NCBI GenBank assembly: GCA_039566865.1
Contig: CM076943.1
Coordinates: forward strand, 43,036,663-43,100,662
DNA: 64,000 nucleotides
Reading direction: 5' to 3'
From: Aurelia coerulea
Lineage: Eukaryota > Cnidaria > Scyphozoa > Semaeostomeae > Ulmaridae
A model generated the notes under the pieces. That model was not told the origin of the DNA. It worked only from the letters and a program-made list of their open reading frames with translations, and made no database searches. Both the position numbers and the translations under genes were made by a program. Shown piece after piece: positions 23,701 to 35,700 of the stretch. Numbering within the stretch: position 1 is the first letter of the stretch; each line of letters opens with the position of its first letter.

Positions 23701-26700
23701 TGAGAGATGGATGTTCAAAAGACATAGAGAAGTTTGCAGATCTACTTGATGTTCTTGTGGTGAATCGACTGGAGAGTGGACGTCACGACGAATTGGGAAA
23801 TGGGTCTCCAGGAGCGGATCCAGACAGGATTCACAGGTTTCAAAAACCCGGTCAGATAATTCGTGAAAATAGACTCCCATTTTCACAAATATATGGTTTT
23901 CTGCAAGTCGATTGCCAATGAGATTCCCTTCCAAACGATTTCTTGGTGATTGCGGTGGCGCCTTTTTATGGATGTGAAGTGCGATCTTTGAAAAGGGAGG
24001 CAAATATTGGCAAACATGTGGTGAACGAATTACTGCATACAGACATGATACTGGCCCTTGTTTTGCCCTTTGACTTGTTTCGCGGAAACAAAAGCAAACG
24101 GATTAGATAAGTTTCCTCTTCAACAATGGAGGATTTATCCAGCCGCGTCAGTATCTGTTGGATTGCACAATTGCATCCATTCATAAAAAGTCTGAAACCT
24201 CTCATCGACGAGTCTGAAACCGGTCACCGCATTGTTCTTGCTGTCGTAAGAGAGTCTGAAACCGGTCACCAAAAGTCGCAAACCAATCAGAAAAAGTCCG
24301 AAACCTGTCTATGTTGTGCAATACACGCAACTGCTGGACTGTGATGAAAAATAGGTGATATCCGTGATCTTTTCCTGCCAAATACAAGCAAATAAAATGG
24401 ATGGCAAAGAAGTGCGATCTTGCTTCGAGACGTTAGAAGCCGTTGAAAAGAGTAACAGGGAGCTTCTTGAACGAAAGGTTGAAGAGGGGAGAGAGGGGAG
24501 GGGAGAGAGGTAAGTTTGTTTTTAAAGGAAAGGATCTGAACCAATGAACTCTACACTGATTCAATCCCAATGCTCGATGAGAATGAATATATTGCGTCAG
24601 GGTGTGTCCACATGGCAGAGGGCGTTCCCCTAAGGAAAAAGGGCGTTGGCCAAAATAAAAAGGGCGTGGTCCCAAAAATTTTCCGGGGCTTCGCCCCCGG
24701 ACTCCCAATAAACCCTGTCACCATAATTCCTGGATCCGCGCCTGGTCTCCCTACATCAAGCTACTGAAGAAACTTCAAGAAACGCTGCTGACCCAGTACA
24801 ATCGATGGATCTTTGAGAATCGAAGAAGAGAATGCGTTGAAACACTGAAGATGTGGGTAATTCAAGAATCTGAATTCTACACAGTTGCAAGAGAGACAGT
24901 GCATGGTGTATCAAGCGAAAGGCGAAATAGTGGATCAAGAAACTTTGCAGGAGAGAAGAAAACCACATTCTTTGGTGCTACTGAAGATAGACAACAAGTG
25001 AATCGTTTTCAAGTAGGTAAATCAGGTGTCACTGGTGGAAAGTATGGTAAGCAGCGGCTGTGCAAAGTGTGCAATGGTAGACATGGAGTATGGGCATGTG
25101 ATGCTTTTCGAAACATGGACATTCGACAGCGATGGAATGTGGCAAAGCAATTCAAATTGTGTTTTCGTTGCCTTGGTGATGACCACAGTGGTAATCAATG
25201 TACTCGAAAGTAGAGTGTGTGATATTCGTGGATGTCAGGAAACACACAACAAGTTGCTACATAGCATGGGTAACAGGATCACTGGCAAGCAAACCAGCAA
25301 TGAAACAAGGATGCCAGAAGCTTCCAATCAACAATCAGTCAGCAGTAGCAGTCAGCAACAGTTGTCGTCGTCAGCCACGGAGGGGGAGCATTTGCAGAGG
25401 AATTTTGCAACACAAACAACGATGGTGTGCTCACAATCAGATGTCAAAGGAGCAACAGCATTGAGAACTATTCCGATTATTTTGAAAAATGGCTGTCGAA
25501 GATTGAAAGTGAACGCACTTCTGGATGATGCCAGCACTCAAACGTATGTGAATGAAGATGTTGCAGCAGAACTTGGTCTCAATGGTACCTTTGAAACAAT
25601 AAAGGTCAATGTTTTGAATGGGGATTGCAAGTCTTTTCAAACCATGCCTGTCGAGTTTGGACTTGAAAGTGTAAATGGCAATGTTGACATCAGAGTGAAA
25701 GCACTTACTGCAAAGAGAGTAACTGGAAACATGAAGGTCATCCAATGGTGACAGCATGCAGATAAATGGCCTCATTTGAAGCACATCGATTTTCCAGACA
25801 CAGGTTTGAGACCTATCGTGGATTTGCTGATTGGTATTGACTACCTTGACCTGCACTATTCTTATGAAGAAGCCAGGGGACAAGAAGGAGAGCCCATTGC
25901 CAGACGAACGCCATTGGGGTGGACATGCGTAGGATGTCCAGAAGGCAAGAACATCCCTGATGCTCATACCAATTTCAGCAAGACGACTTTGTTTACTACA
26001 AGCAGATCTGATGTCGATGAAATCAACTCAACAATGAAGAAGTTTTGGGATATCGATTCAGCTGGGACGTTCACTCAGACAACAGTGGTGGATCCTGATG
26101 AGAAGGCTGCATTGAAAAAAGCTGAGAATTCTTTCAGGTTCATTGATGGTCGATATGAAGTTGGAGTACCATGGAAAGAAGACAGTCATAGAATGGTGAA
26201 CAATCACAAAATGGCGATGAAAAGACTTCAGAACACCGAGAAACGTTTGCTCAAGAACCCAGATGTGATGAAGGCATACGATGAAGTCATTGATCAATAT
26301 TTGGACAAAGGATACATACGAAAGGTTCCAGTCTCTGAGAAGCAACCTGACAGCAAGTGGTATCTTCCTCATTTTGCTATCTTGAAGCCCAACAAAGCGA
26401 CCACCAAGATCAGAATCGTCTTTGATGCTTCAGCAAAGTATGAAGGGACATCCTTGAATGACATGATACATTCAGGCCCGAAACTGCAACGAGGATTGTT
26501 TGATGTTTTGCTACGATTCAGATGTCATCCCGTCGCTGTTGTCTGTAACATTGCTGAAATGTATTTGAGGATTCAGATTCCAGAAGCTGACCGTGTGTAT
26601 CATCGATTTCTTTGGAGAAGATGTGACCAGGACAGAGAACCAGAGGAGTATGAATTCAGCCGAGTGGTGTTTGGTATAACAAGTTCACCGTTTCAAACAC

Positions 26701-29700
26701 AGTTTGTGATTCAAAAGCATGCTCAGTTGTACAGATCAGAATATCCGATGGCTTCAGAAACTGCACTCAAGTCAACCTACATGGATGACAGCATGGATTC
26801 AGTACAAGATGACGAAAAGGGAATTCAACTCTATCATCAACTTGCAGCTCCATGGAACAAGGCAGGCATGCATGCAAGAAAGTGGCTCTCTAATTATCCA
26901 GAAGTTCTCTCTGCAATCCCAGTAGAAGACAGAACGTGGGAAATTGATTTGGACAATGGAGAGCTTCCAACTGTAAAGACTCTTGGAATTCTTTGGCGAG
27001 CAAAAGAGGACATTTTCAGTTTTCACTCAAGCCCACCTGAAGAAAATCAAATCATCACGAAGAGATCGTTTCTGAGAACTATTGCAACATTGTTTGACCC
27101 TCTTGGTTTCTTAGCACCATTCATCGTTAGAGCAAAAGTGGTAATGCAGGAAATCTGGCGACAAGGTTTCGATTGGGATGATGAGCTGGATGGTGAAGTC
27201 AAGTCAAAGATTCAGAGTTGGTAGAGGCCTTCACGAGTTGTCAAATTTTTCAGTGCCAAGATGTCTTCACACTGGCAAGCATAAAGATGTTCAATCAATG
27301 CAATTACACGTTTTCAGTGATGCATCAGGAGAAGCTTATGGAGCTGTTGTTTATGCGAGGTATGTCTACGTTGATCACCCAGCTACTACCACTATTGTCG
27401 CAGCGAAGTCACGTGTTGCACCACTGGCAGCTATGAGCATTCCAAGGATGGAACTAATGGGAGCAGTCACAGGACTTCGATTGGCGGTATCTGTAGCGAA
27501 TGCATTGCAAGTGTCAGTGAAGCAAGTCAAATTCTGGTGCGACAGCATGAACAGACTTTGGTGGATCAGAGGACATAGCAGATGTTTCAAGCCATTTGTT
27601 GCAAATGGTGTTGGTGAGATTCAAAGCATAACAAGCCCTGAGCAATGGAGATATGTTCCCACAAAGGATAATCCTGCTGATCACTTGACAAGAGGGATGG
27701 TAGCATCTGCGTTGGCAAGCAGTGAGCAATGGTGGAAAGGACCAGAATTCTTACAAATGGCTGAGGATGAAAGGCCTAAAAATCAATTTGAGATGTCAAA
27801 AGAAGCAGTAACGGAGCAGAAGAAGTCTGGTCACTCAAAGATGAAGTCCGTAACAGAAAATCATGAAGAGAAGCAATCATTGTTTGCTGATGCAGTAAGC
27901 AAAAAGAAATCTACGACTGGTGAACCAGTGGAGAATAAACTGATGAAAGCGGGCAAGGAGAATTCTTGGTATTTGGATCCTTCTCATTTTTCAAGCTGCC
28001 TTCGACTTACAAGACTTGTAGCATGGGTTTGCCGTTTCTTGGACAACTGTCGAACAGCAAAAGAAGAAAGAATTCATGGAGAATTGACACATGAAGAGAT
28101 CAAAGATGCAGAAATTCACATCATTCGAGACGTGCAGCAAGATGCATTTGCAACCGAATACCAGCAACTATTGAAAGGAAAGCAAATGAAGAGTGACAGC
28201 AAATTGATTGCTTTACAGCCACGAATCGATGAAGATGGACTTCTACGTTGTAATGGAAGATTGAGGTATGCTGACTTTCTGCCATACGATGCAAGATATC
28301 CTATCATTCTACCAAGGAAGAACTGGGTTACAAAGCTGATCGTGAAATTCTATCATGAAAAGGATCATCATACAGGTGGAACGAATCAGACATTGGCAGC
28401 TATTTCGAGTCGTTTTTGGATAATTTCAGCAAGAAATTATGTGATGGGTGTGTTTTCTTGATGTGACGTTGAAGATATCACAGGATGAAGGATTTTCAGT
28501 TGACATGCATAGCTGTCAAGGAAGGGGAGGATGTTCAGAAGACAAACAATCGATACACTCATTTTTGTAATTGTCCGTTGGGACAATACTTGTTTTTCGA
28601 AAAACCTGTTTACGCGTTTAGAAACAATAGTTGTTTACGCAAAGTTGTTTTTAATTAAAGTTGTTTACCAAAAATCGGACAAAAGGTGTTTTTGCCAAGA
28701 AAGTTGTTTGCGTTAAATTGGACAATGGTTAGTTAATAGATAGTGTTAATGAGTCTTTAGAGGACAGTATTTATTAATGCCTTGCGTAATGGACAATGAA
28801 ACTAGTGACAATATTTTGAAGTTGTTTCGTCGTTAGAACAGTATAAATTAGGTTCGTATTCGTAGTAAGTTAGTTAGTTTTTAGCCTTCGGGCTGAAAGG
28901 ATCAAAAGTCGCGGACGGTCTTCCAAACAGTGAACTACCCATGATTTTTGATTTTCTCATATGAACATTAAGTCAGATGAAGAAAACCTATTTAATCTCA
29001 TTTGCTTCATAATTCTGCCTTCAGAAAATCATAATTTGCAGGACAATTTTTCGCTCTGATGACACAGAAATATATTCTGATACCAGCTCCCTGAAAAAAC
29101 TCCAAAAATTTGACAGCCTAAGTTTGACCTTCATTCAAAAATGAGGTTACTGATCTAAGAATTTCATTGGGATTTGATGAAGCAAGTATACCTATCGACA
29201 TAGAAAGGATAAATGGCCATCACTGTGAAATTAGAATATTGATAATTGTCATAGATTTATAACTATTTTTGGTTTTATTTCTGGGTGGAGGTTTCAGGGC
29301 AAAGTGAACTACTTTGAAAATAGTGTTTCTCTTTGTGGTGATTTGGTATTTATATGTAATATAGTATTTTCCAAGTATATTCCCATTATTGTTAATCGAA
29401 TTGTATTCAGGTCTTGCAATCTGACTCGAATTTGTGACTTTAACAATATTTTTTGGTTAATATTTCATCTGCAAAGATCGTTCTTAACGTAGGTCACCGT
29501 TTAATTTTTTTAAATATCATTTTTGTGAAATTTTTGGGTTTATTTCGTTTTTGCATGAGAAGAACTCCTTAGAGTTGCAAAATTAATCATGTTTTCGGGT
29601 TTTACGAGCATCATCTTGGTTTTATCGAACAATTGCTAAGTAGTTCACTTCACCCCGGCCTGGGGTAAAGTGAACTAGGCAGAGCGGTCGCCAAAGAAAG

Positions 29701-32700
29701 CTCTTTTGTGAGACAATGGACAAAGATTTGAAAAAATTTTTTCTTGATAAACTGACCCAAAGACATCATGTCAAAACAACGTTAAAAAGTTTGCCCTCAG
29801 CTACAATATCTTGAGGATATCCTTGAAAAACCTTCAAAATAGTTCACTTTACCCTGTCTTACCCTAAATGATATTGCTATTTTTTCAATTTGGTACGTAT
29901 TAAGCCAATAATAGTTCAATCTCAAATCAATATCGGCATTTCCTACTTCGGTTTTGCTTTCTCTATTTTACTGACGGATCCTTTCCATCATTTTGTTCCA
30001 CACCCCAGACCATGTGCCTTTCTGTAAAAATCTACAATAACTGACTTAAGCAAGCAGGCTGGGCATTGCTGTTAAGTTTCATCATGATGGCTGATAGAGC
30101 TGCAGTTGCAACTCAAAATTTGGCAACAAATTATGCATAAGGCAAGTCAAAATTAGACCAGGAAAAGTTTAGAATCGCGTGTAGCTATTTTAGCGGAGAT
30201 GACCCAAAATGTGGTTGCAGATACAAAGATGGATTTTTGTTTACCTGCAAGAATGACCAACGAGTTTCATTCCTACACGAGGATGTTGTTCAAGCATTTA
30301 CCGGTGCCGAAGAAGAAAGGATGGAACAACGGAATATGCCTTCCACACGTTGTTTACACTACAACTTGCATTGGTTATGTGCCCATATCGACCGCATCGT
30401 TCACGTACACGTATTTTTTTTGTAAGAAACTGCCCATAAGAAACTCAACTCTCAGGTCACCAAAAAATTAAGAGACTCCAGTGCTGAGATATTATATGTT
30501 AAGAAACTATTTGTTTTGATAATGGAAATTGTTGATATATTTTCAATCTATTTTCACTACAGGGTGTCCCAAATAAATTGTGCCCCGTTTGTCTGAAGAT
30601 TGCGACAAGACGGCAAGAGATTCTTGCCAAACTTTTGCATGATGGTGCCCTTCAGATGTTCAATTAACATTTGCCACCATCCCCGTAAAAATCCGTTGAA
30701 AAATGATGAAGGTATACGACCTTCAGCAGACCAAATTTGCCTGACGACTGAAACCAGCAGTCGGTCATTTTGCCTCACTGTTTTGCAGTGATAAGTATCT
30801 TCACGTGAGGTAAGAAATAATTTCTGTGAGTTCAGAAATAGTGGAAGTCTCAAAGGATTATGGGAATTTTCACGACAGCTATGACATTGGAGGCTGCTGT
30901 TTCATTTTCATTCCAAAAAGCTATTTATCGCTGCAAAATAGTAAAACAAAATGACCGACCGCTGGTTTCAGTGATCGGGCAAGTTTGGTCTCCTGAAGGT
31001 CATAGCTCCATCATTTTTCAACGGATTTTTATGGAAATGGTTGCAAACTTTAATTGAACATCTTAAGAGCACCACACTCGTTACTGCTCAGTAAATGAGT
31101 ACCAATGGCAGAATCAATTTCTTGTTTAGCCGGACCAGCTTTACATTTTCGTTTTGGTTGACTTCAACCGCTGCACCAATCAGTACCTGTCCGTGTTGCT
31201 AGGGGCACATGTTGTCTCATCTGTAGTTTTTGTTGAATGTTGATTTATTAGAGCTAGCAAGGCCTAGACCTGCAAAATTTAGCAAGTAGTGTTATAGTCC
31301 TTCAAACAGGGTTCTCTGGCGGGCTTTAGCTGACTTAGATGCTACGTCTATTACTTGCTTGCTCGTGAAATTACAATTTTCCATAGCGTGAATGCGTGAA
31401 AAGCCAAAATAGTGTGCGTGAATGTGTGAATCGCAACCCCTATGGGGGGGCCCCTTAGGTGTGCATAGTCAACTCAACTGGTACAACCATATTGATACTA
31501 TCAACATGAAGATCCTTCAAGCCCCTAGACTTAACAAGTAGCCCCATCTGAGTTACTGTTACTCCGTATGGAGCTGCTGTAGTGTCCAACATCAACGTTT
31601 TGCCAAAATACAAATAGATGAACAAGGCTAGAGTCGGTAGGAAGGGAGCACTTGTCATTTTTGTACCAGGCTTGTGCTGCTGAAGAGGGTATTATTTCAG
31701 CAATGTTGCATCCACAATTTTCAAAATATTTTCTTTGTTACGGGGTCTTAACTGGGGATTTGCAATTTTTGTTTTGTTTTCTTGCCGATTTGCTCCCAAA
31801 CAGGTTAGTCCATTTGAAGAAGATCGCGTAAGAATCTCCTTATGCAGTGGCATATCCCTATTCCAGATCCGATCAACTGTTGCCTTGGAGGCTTTGGCGT
31901 TTGCAAGCTCGCAATGTTTGTCTTCTCTCCTCTGCGAGGTTTCTTTGTTTTTCTTCATTATTTTCATCGTTCTGTGGTCCGCAATCTTGCGAAGGGAGAA
32001 AGGGAACGAACCTTTCCTCCTCTTCCCTCATTTTTTCTGAAGAACCTCATGGAGGAGAGCAATGTTTTTGTGAAAGAAGATAAGGCTCACATCCTTAAAG
32101 AGAATCAACGGAGATAAAAGCCCCGCGTGGAAGGAGTCTGGGTATTCTATTATTAGCCTATTGTATTTGATGATTTTGAGACGTCAGTGGATATTGTTTA
32201 GCTAGAGGAATAATAGCCTGCGTAGGAGTTTTCTTTGTCCTATTTATAGATTGCCTCTACTTAGCTCCGTTGATTCACTTTAATGGTCGCTAGAGCACGC
32301 GTAAATCATCCAATTTCATGCTAATCAACCAAAGGGGGGGGGGGGGGGGGGGGGGTACTCTGGTATATTCAGGATAGGGATGCTCATGTTACTTTTTTGG
32401 GTCTAAAATTCAGGCAAGGATTTTTTTTTGGGTCAATGATTTGTACATTTTTTTGGGTTGAAGAAGTTCTGGCTCACTTTTTTGGGTCTCAAATATGAGA
32501 AAAAGTAAAAAAATTGGGAAAATAAAATTTACAAACAAGTAACAGTACTAAAATTGAAAAATATAAATATCCAAACACATTATGAGAAATCTAATCAGTT
32601 GGAGCACTTTTATCCAGATTTAAGATACTGAATTCATAACTTTTGGGTATGAAATTATTATTATTATTATTAAATATCTATTTAAAGTAGGCTAAAAACT

Positions 32701-35700
32701 GAATAGCTAAATTGCAGCTAATTAAGGCCTACTATTTACAATATACATAATTTACAATAAAACTAAAATTAATATATATTACAGGACAAATCAGAGTTAA
32801 AATCTATCATGTTAGAAACCCAACTTGCGGGATATATACTTTGCAAAGCCTACAGTTGCATGTTCCACCATTCCAACATCTAATTCGTTTTTTGAACATA
32901 GGAAGGCTGTTTAATTGTTTTAGTTCTTGCGGTAAATGCTGCCACAGTTTATTTCCAAGGTAAGTAATGGACTCAACTCCAAAGGACGTAGTTCGTACTT
33001 TTGGCAGTTCAGCGTCATTACCATGCCTTAGGCAGTACCTAATATTTCGTTGCATGAAAATATCCTTCATAAATGGTGGATTCAGACCGCATTTTGTTTT
33101 ATAAATTTCAGTCATGAGCAACTGTAGGTTTCTTACATGGATTGGCACCAATTTAGATTGCTCCAGGAGAAAACCGAAATCATTCTCGTAATCTTTATAT
33201 GCAATGCGTAATGCCCTTTCTTCAATATGATTTATTCTATGATTCAAAGCTCTATCATAGAACATCCAAACAAGAGGACAGTAGCTGAAATGGGACAAAA
33301 CGAACGCCCTCATTAACTGCTGCAGTTTTTCAGTGTCCATGTATCGTGAAATTCGAGCAAGAGCGTGGAGTTTTTGGCTGGCCTTTTTGCAAACAGTCTT
33401 GACGTGTTGCTTGAAAGAAAGTGATTTATCAAAGGTTATACCGAGAAGATTTTCCTCTGAACTTTCTTTCACATAGGCCTCGCCTATTTTAATTGTCGGA
33501 AATATAACTACCGTTATTAAACGTCGGAAAAATTATTTTTTTGGGTTGATGCGTTGTACCCCCGGCCGGAGCATACCTGAGTACACCCCCCTGGGACCAA
33601 GGGACCTACCCTGTAGGCATTGCCTATTGCCTGTACTGTTTTGTGACATAGTACACAGAGTAAATGCTTTAGAGGTTCTTTCGTTACAGTGATTTTCAAA
33701 TTCTAACGTCTGTTAGCGTTGACCAATCAAACATCACGCTGTCTGATTCCCTGTAATCAGCTCGTCTAACAGTTGATCTCGTATTAAATCAACACCGAAA
33801 TTTGAAACCACAAAATCATTCTTACGTCATTTTGACAGGACAGCGATTACTCTCTTTTGATCCTTACTGTAATAAACCATAGAATAAACACAGTTCCTAC
33901 AAGGTAGGCGCCCTTTAAGCAATCAATGAGATGGCCGCTTTCTAGCCCCTGGAGACAAGATTGGTCGTTTGAGGTGAATTTTCTAGTACCCTCGCGAAGA
34001 CTTAAATGGATGCTAAATTACTTCAGTTATTTGCAATGTTTTTGATCAATCAGTTGCAGGGATGTCCGTCCAGAGTTGTTTACATATTTAGGCACATAGC
34101 ATGTTTGGAGCTACCGGGTGACCCAAAAAAAGTGACCCAACGCAATCTGTTATAGAAATAAGTAAGTTGCTGATTGAAAAGCTTCAAACGTTGTTCTGTT
34201 GCTAAAAGACCAGCTTAAGTTATGAGTATGTTTCGCAATTGTTTTCGACACTGCAAATTTCCCGAATTAGCCCTATAGTGGTTGGGTTATCTGACACATT
34301 CTATTTTGGTTGGGAGCAAAACTAAGTTTCCGCAATCCGTGGAACAAAACCAAAGATAGGTTTTAGCCCTTTTTCGGAGGTTTGCTTGTTTACAGCGGGC
34401 CGCCATCTTTGAAAATAGCGTGATCTGATTGGTCAATCCCCAAATCAAAACAAACTTCTCTGTCTATTGAAAACGAAATGTTGCCCTGTTCTCATAATGT
34501 AGGTGAAGTTGTAGACTTGCTCCAATTCTATTTCTTTTTTCGTCAGTGATTCTTCGCTGGTGATTTATAGAGAGGAAATGCGAAGGAGCATGCGACGCCG
34601 GCCTCGTTTTCAATCATCCGTATGCTCCTACCCATTTCCTACCATTATTATTATTTCTTTCTTTAAGGTAACTCTGCTTTCCGCTCTAGTGCACAGCGAA
34701 ATGCCGTTTCGCAAAACCACTCTCCTCAGAAAACAGTTAATTTCTCCAATATCATTCGGCCTATTGAAAAGCGGTAAAAAGGATGTTGTTTTGTATAATC
34801 TGGGCAATCGAAAGATGTATAAATCGCAATGTTTCCGTCAACCCTGGCTTCGCAAATCCTTGCTCAAACCTTTTTGCTGATTTCAGAAAAGTGGATTTAC
34901 CTCCAAAACTACTCGAAAATGTTTCGATTTTTTTTCGCTCAATCTTTAGCTAAGTAGTTGATCTACAACTTTGCCACGTCTGATTGAAAAGCTAGGCTAG
35001 ATTTCCTGCAATCACCTTTCAAAAAACTGCAAAAATCATCGTTTTGTTTACATTTTGACGACGGAGCCCCTTTGATTTTGGAAATACGAGTTTGAGTACT
35101 GAATTGTTCTTCCCATAGGTTGTTCGTAACAATGTGGGTTTCTTAGATTATAGATCAAGTTTCACTGCTGAGGTATCTCAGAATTAAGGTAATCAGGTGT
35201 TTTGGATTTGCACAGAGACTAGAAATGGCATAATCTTTGATACCAACTGCGATGGTACAAGGTTTCCCATCCTAATTCATCATAAAGTGCTCCTGCCCTT
35301 TCATTATATAATGCACAGCTGAAATCATATTTTCACTACTTCCTGATTCGTTGAAAACATTATCTGTCCTTGTTTGGGTTGAGTAGAGGTTTCCAAGAGT
35401 TTTTTTCTTCACTTTCCAAGTAATATGATAAATTGTGCACTCTCACTTAACTAAATTTTGTGTATTTAAAGTTACGAATCTTCAATTTGCAGGATGGTAA
35501 AGGTTTGGGTTTAGTTAATGGTTTAGGTAGTGGTAGTGATAAATAGTTTGAGCGATGTTGTTGCCGTTGCTCTTGCTGTTGCTGTAAATTGATGATAACT
35601 TAAGATGGCGTGATGAGTCTAAATATCAATGCCTGCGACCTTTTCCTTTCTAGCTTGTCCACCGAACAGCAATATAAGCAGCTGCGGTGAAAATTCACTT

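Larger units (their letters stand above)
22249..28929 (+). mobile_element. BEL/Pao LTR retrotransposon, plus strand, defective
   Basis: LTRs at 22249-22647 and 28532-28929 are nearly identical. A 5-bp target duplication GTGAA (22244-22248, 28930-28934) flanks the element. A primer-binding site follows the 5' LTR and a purine tract GGAAGGGGAGGA precedes the 3' LTR. The gene order gag-protease-RT-RNase H-integrase with the retropepsin-linked DUF1759 region is diagnostic of BEL/Pao. The copy is broken by a hAT-like insertion, frameshifts and stops, and most of the integrase is deleted. High LTR identity with heavy coding damage suggests it may have been copied in trans in an already defective state. 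Confidence 0.93.
21818..29864. mobile_element. TA-flanked MITE (1.36 kb) split by a BEL retrotransposon
   Basis: The left end GGGTAAGACGGGGTAAAGTG at 21818 is matched by the inverted right end closing at 29864, flanked by TA at 21816-21817 and 29865-29866. The motif GGGGTAAAGTGAACTA recurs internally (21841, about 22236, 29657), so the element has subterminal repeats that could be transposase binding sites. Removing the BEL insertion leaves about 1361 bp with no transposase. The parts are 21818-22248 and 28935-29864. Confidence 0.8.
21623..31453. mobile_element. Outermost element of the intron 2 nest, hAT-like by 8-bp duplication
   Basis: An 8-bp direct repeat CTTAGGTG lies at 21615-21622 and 31454-31461. 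The sequence just inside is a C-run on the left and its G-run counterpart on the right. Both end regions carry repeated GCGTGAA/CGTGAAAT words (21640-21810 and 31367-31432). This fits a non-autonomous hAT-type element. The homopolymers make the terminal alignment uncertain, and no transposase is seen. Confidence 0.5.

Noticed and set aside
31692..32117. Candidate gene on either strand
   Set aside because: Overlapping frames on both strands, no recognisable motif, no splice or start context that could be supported.
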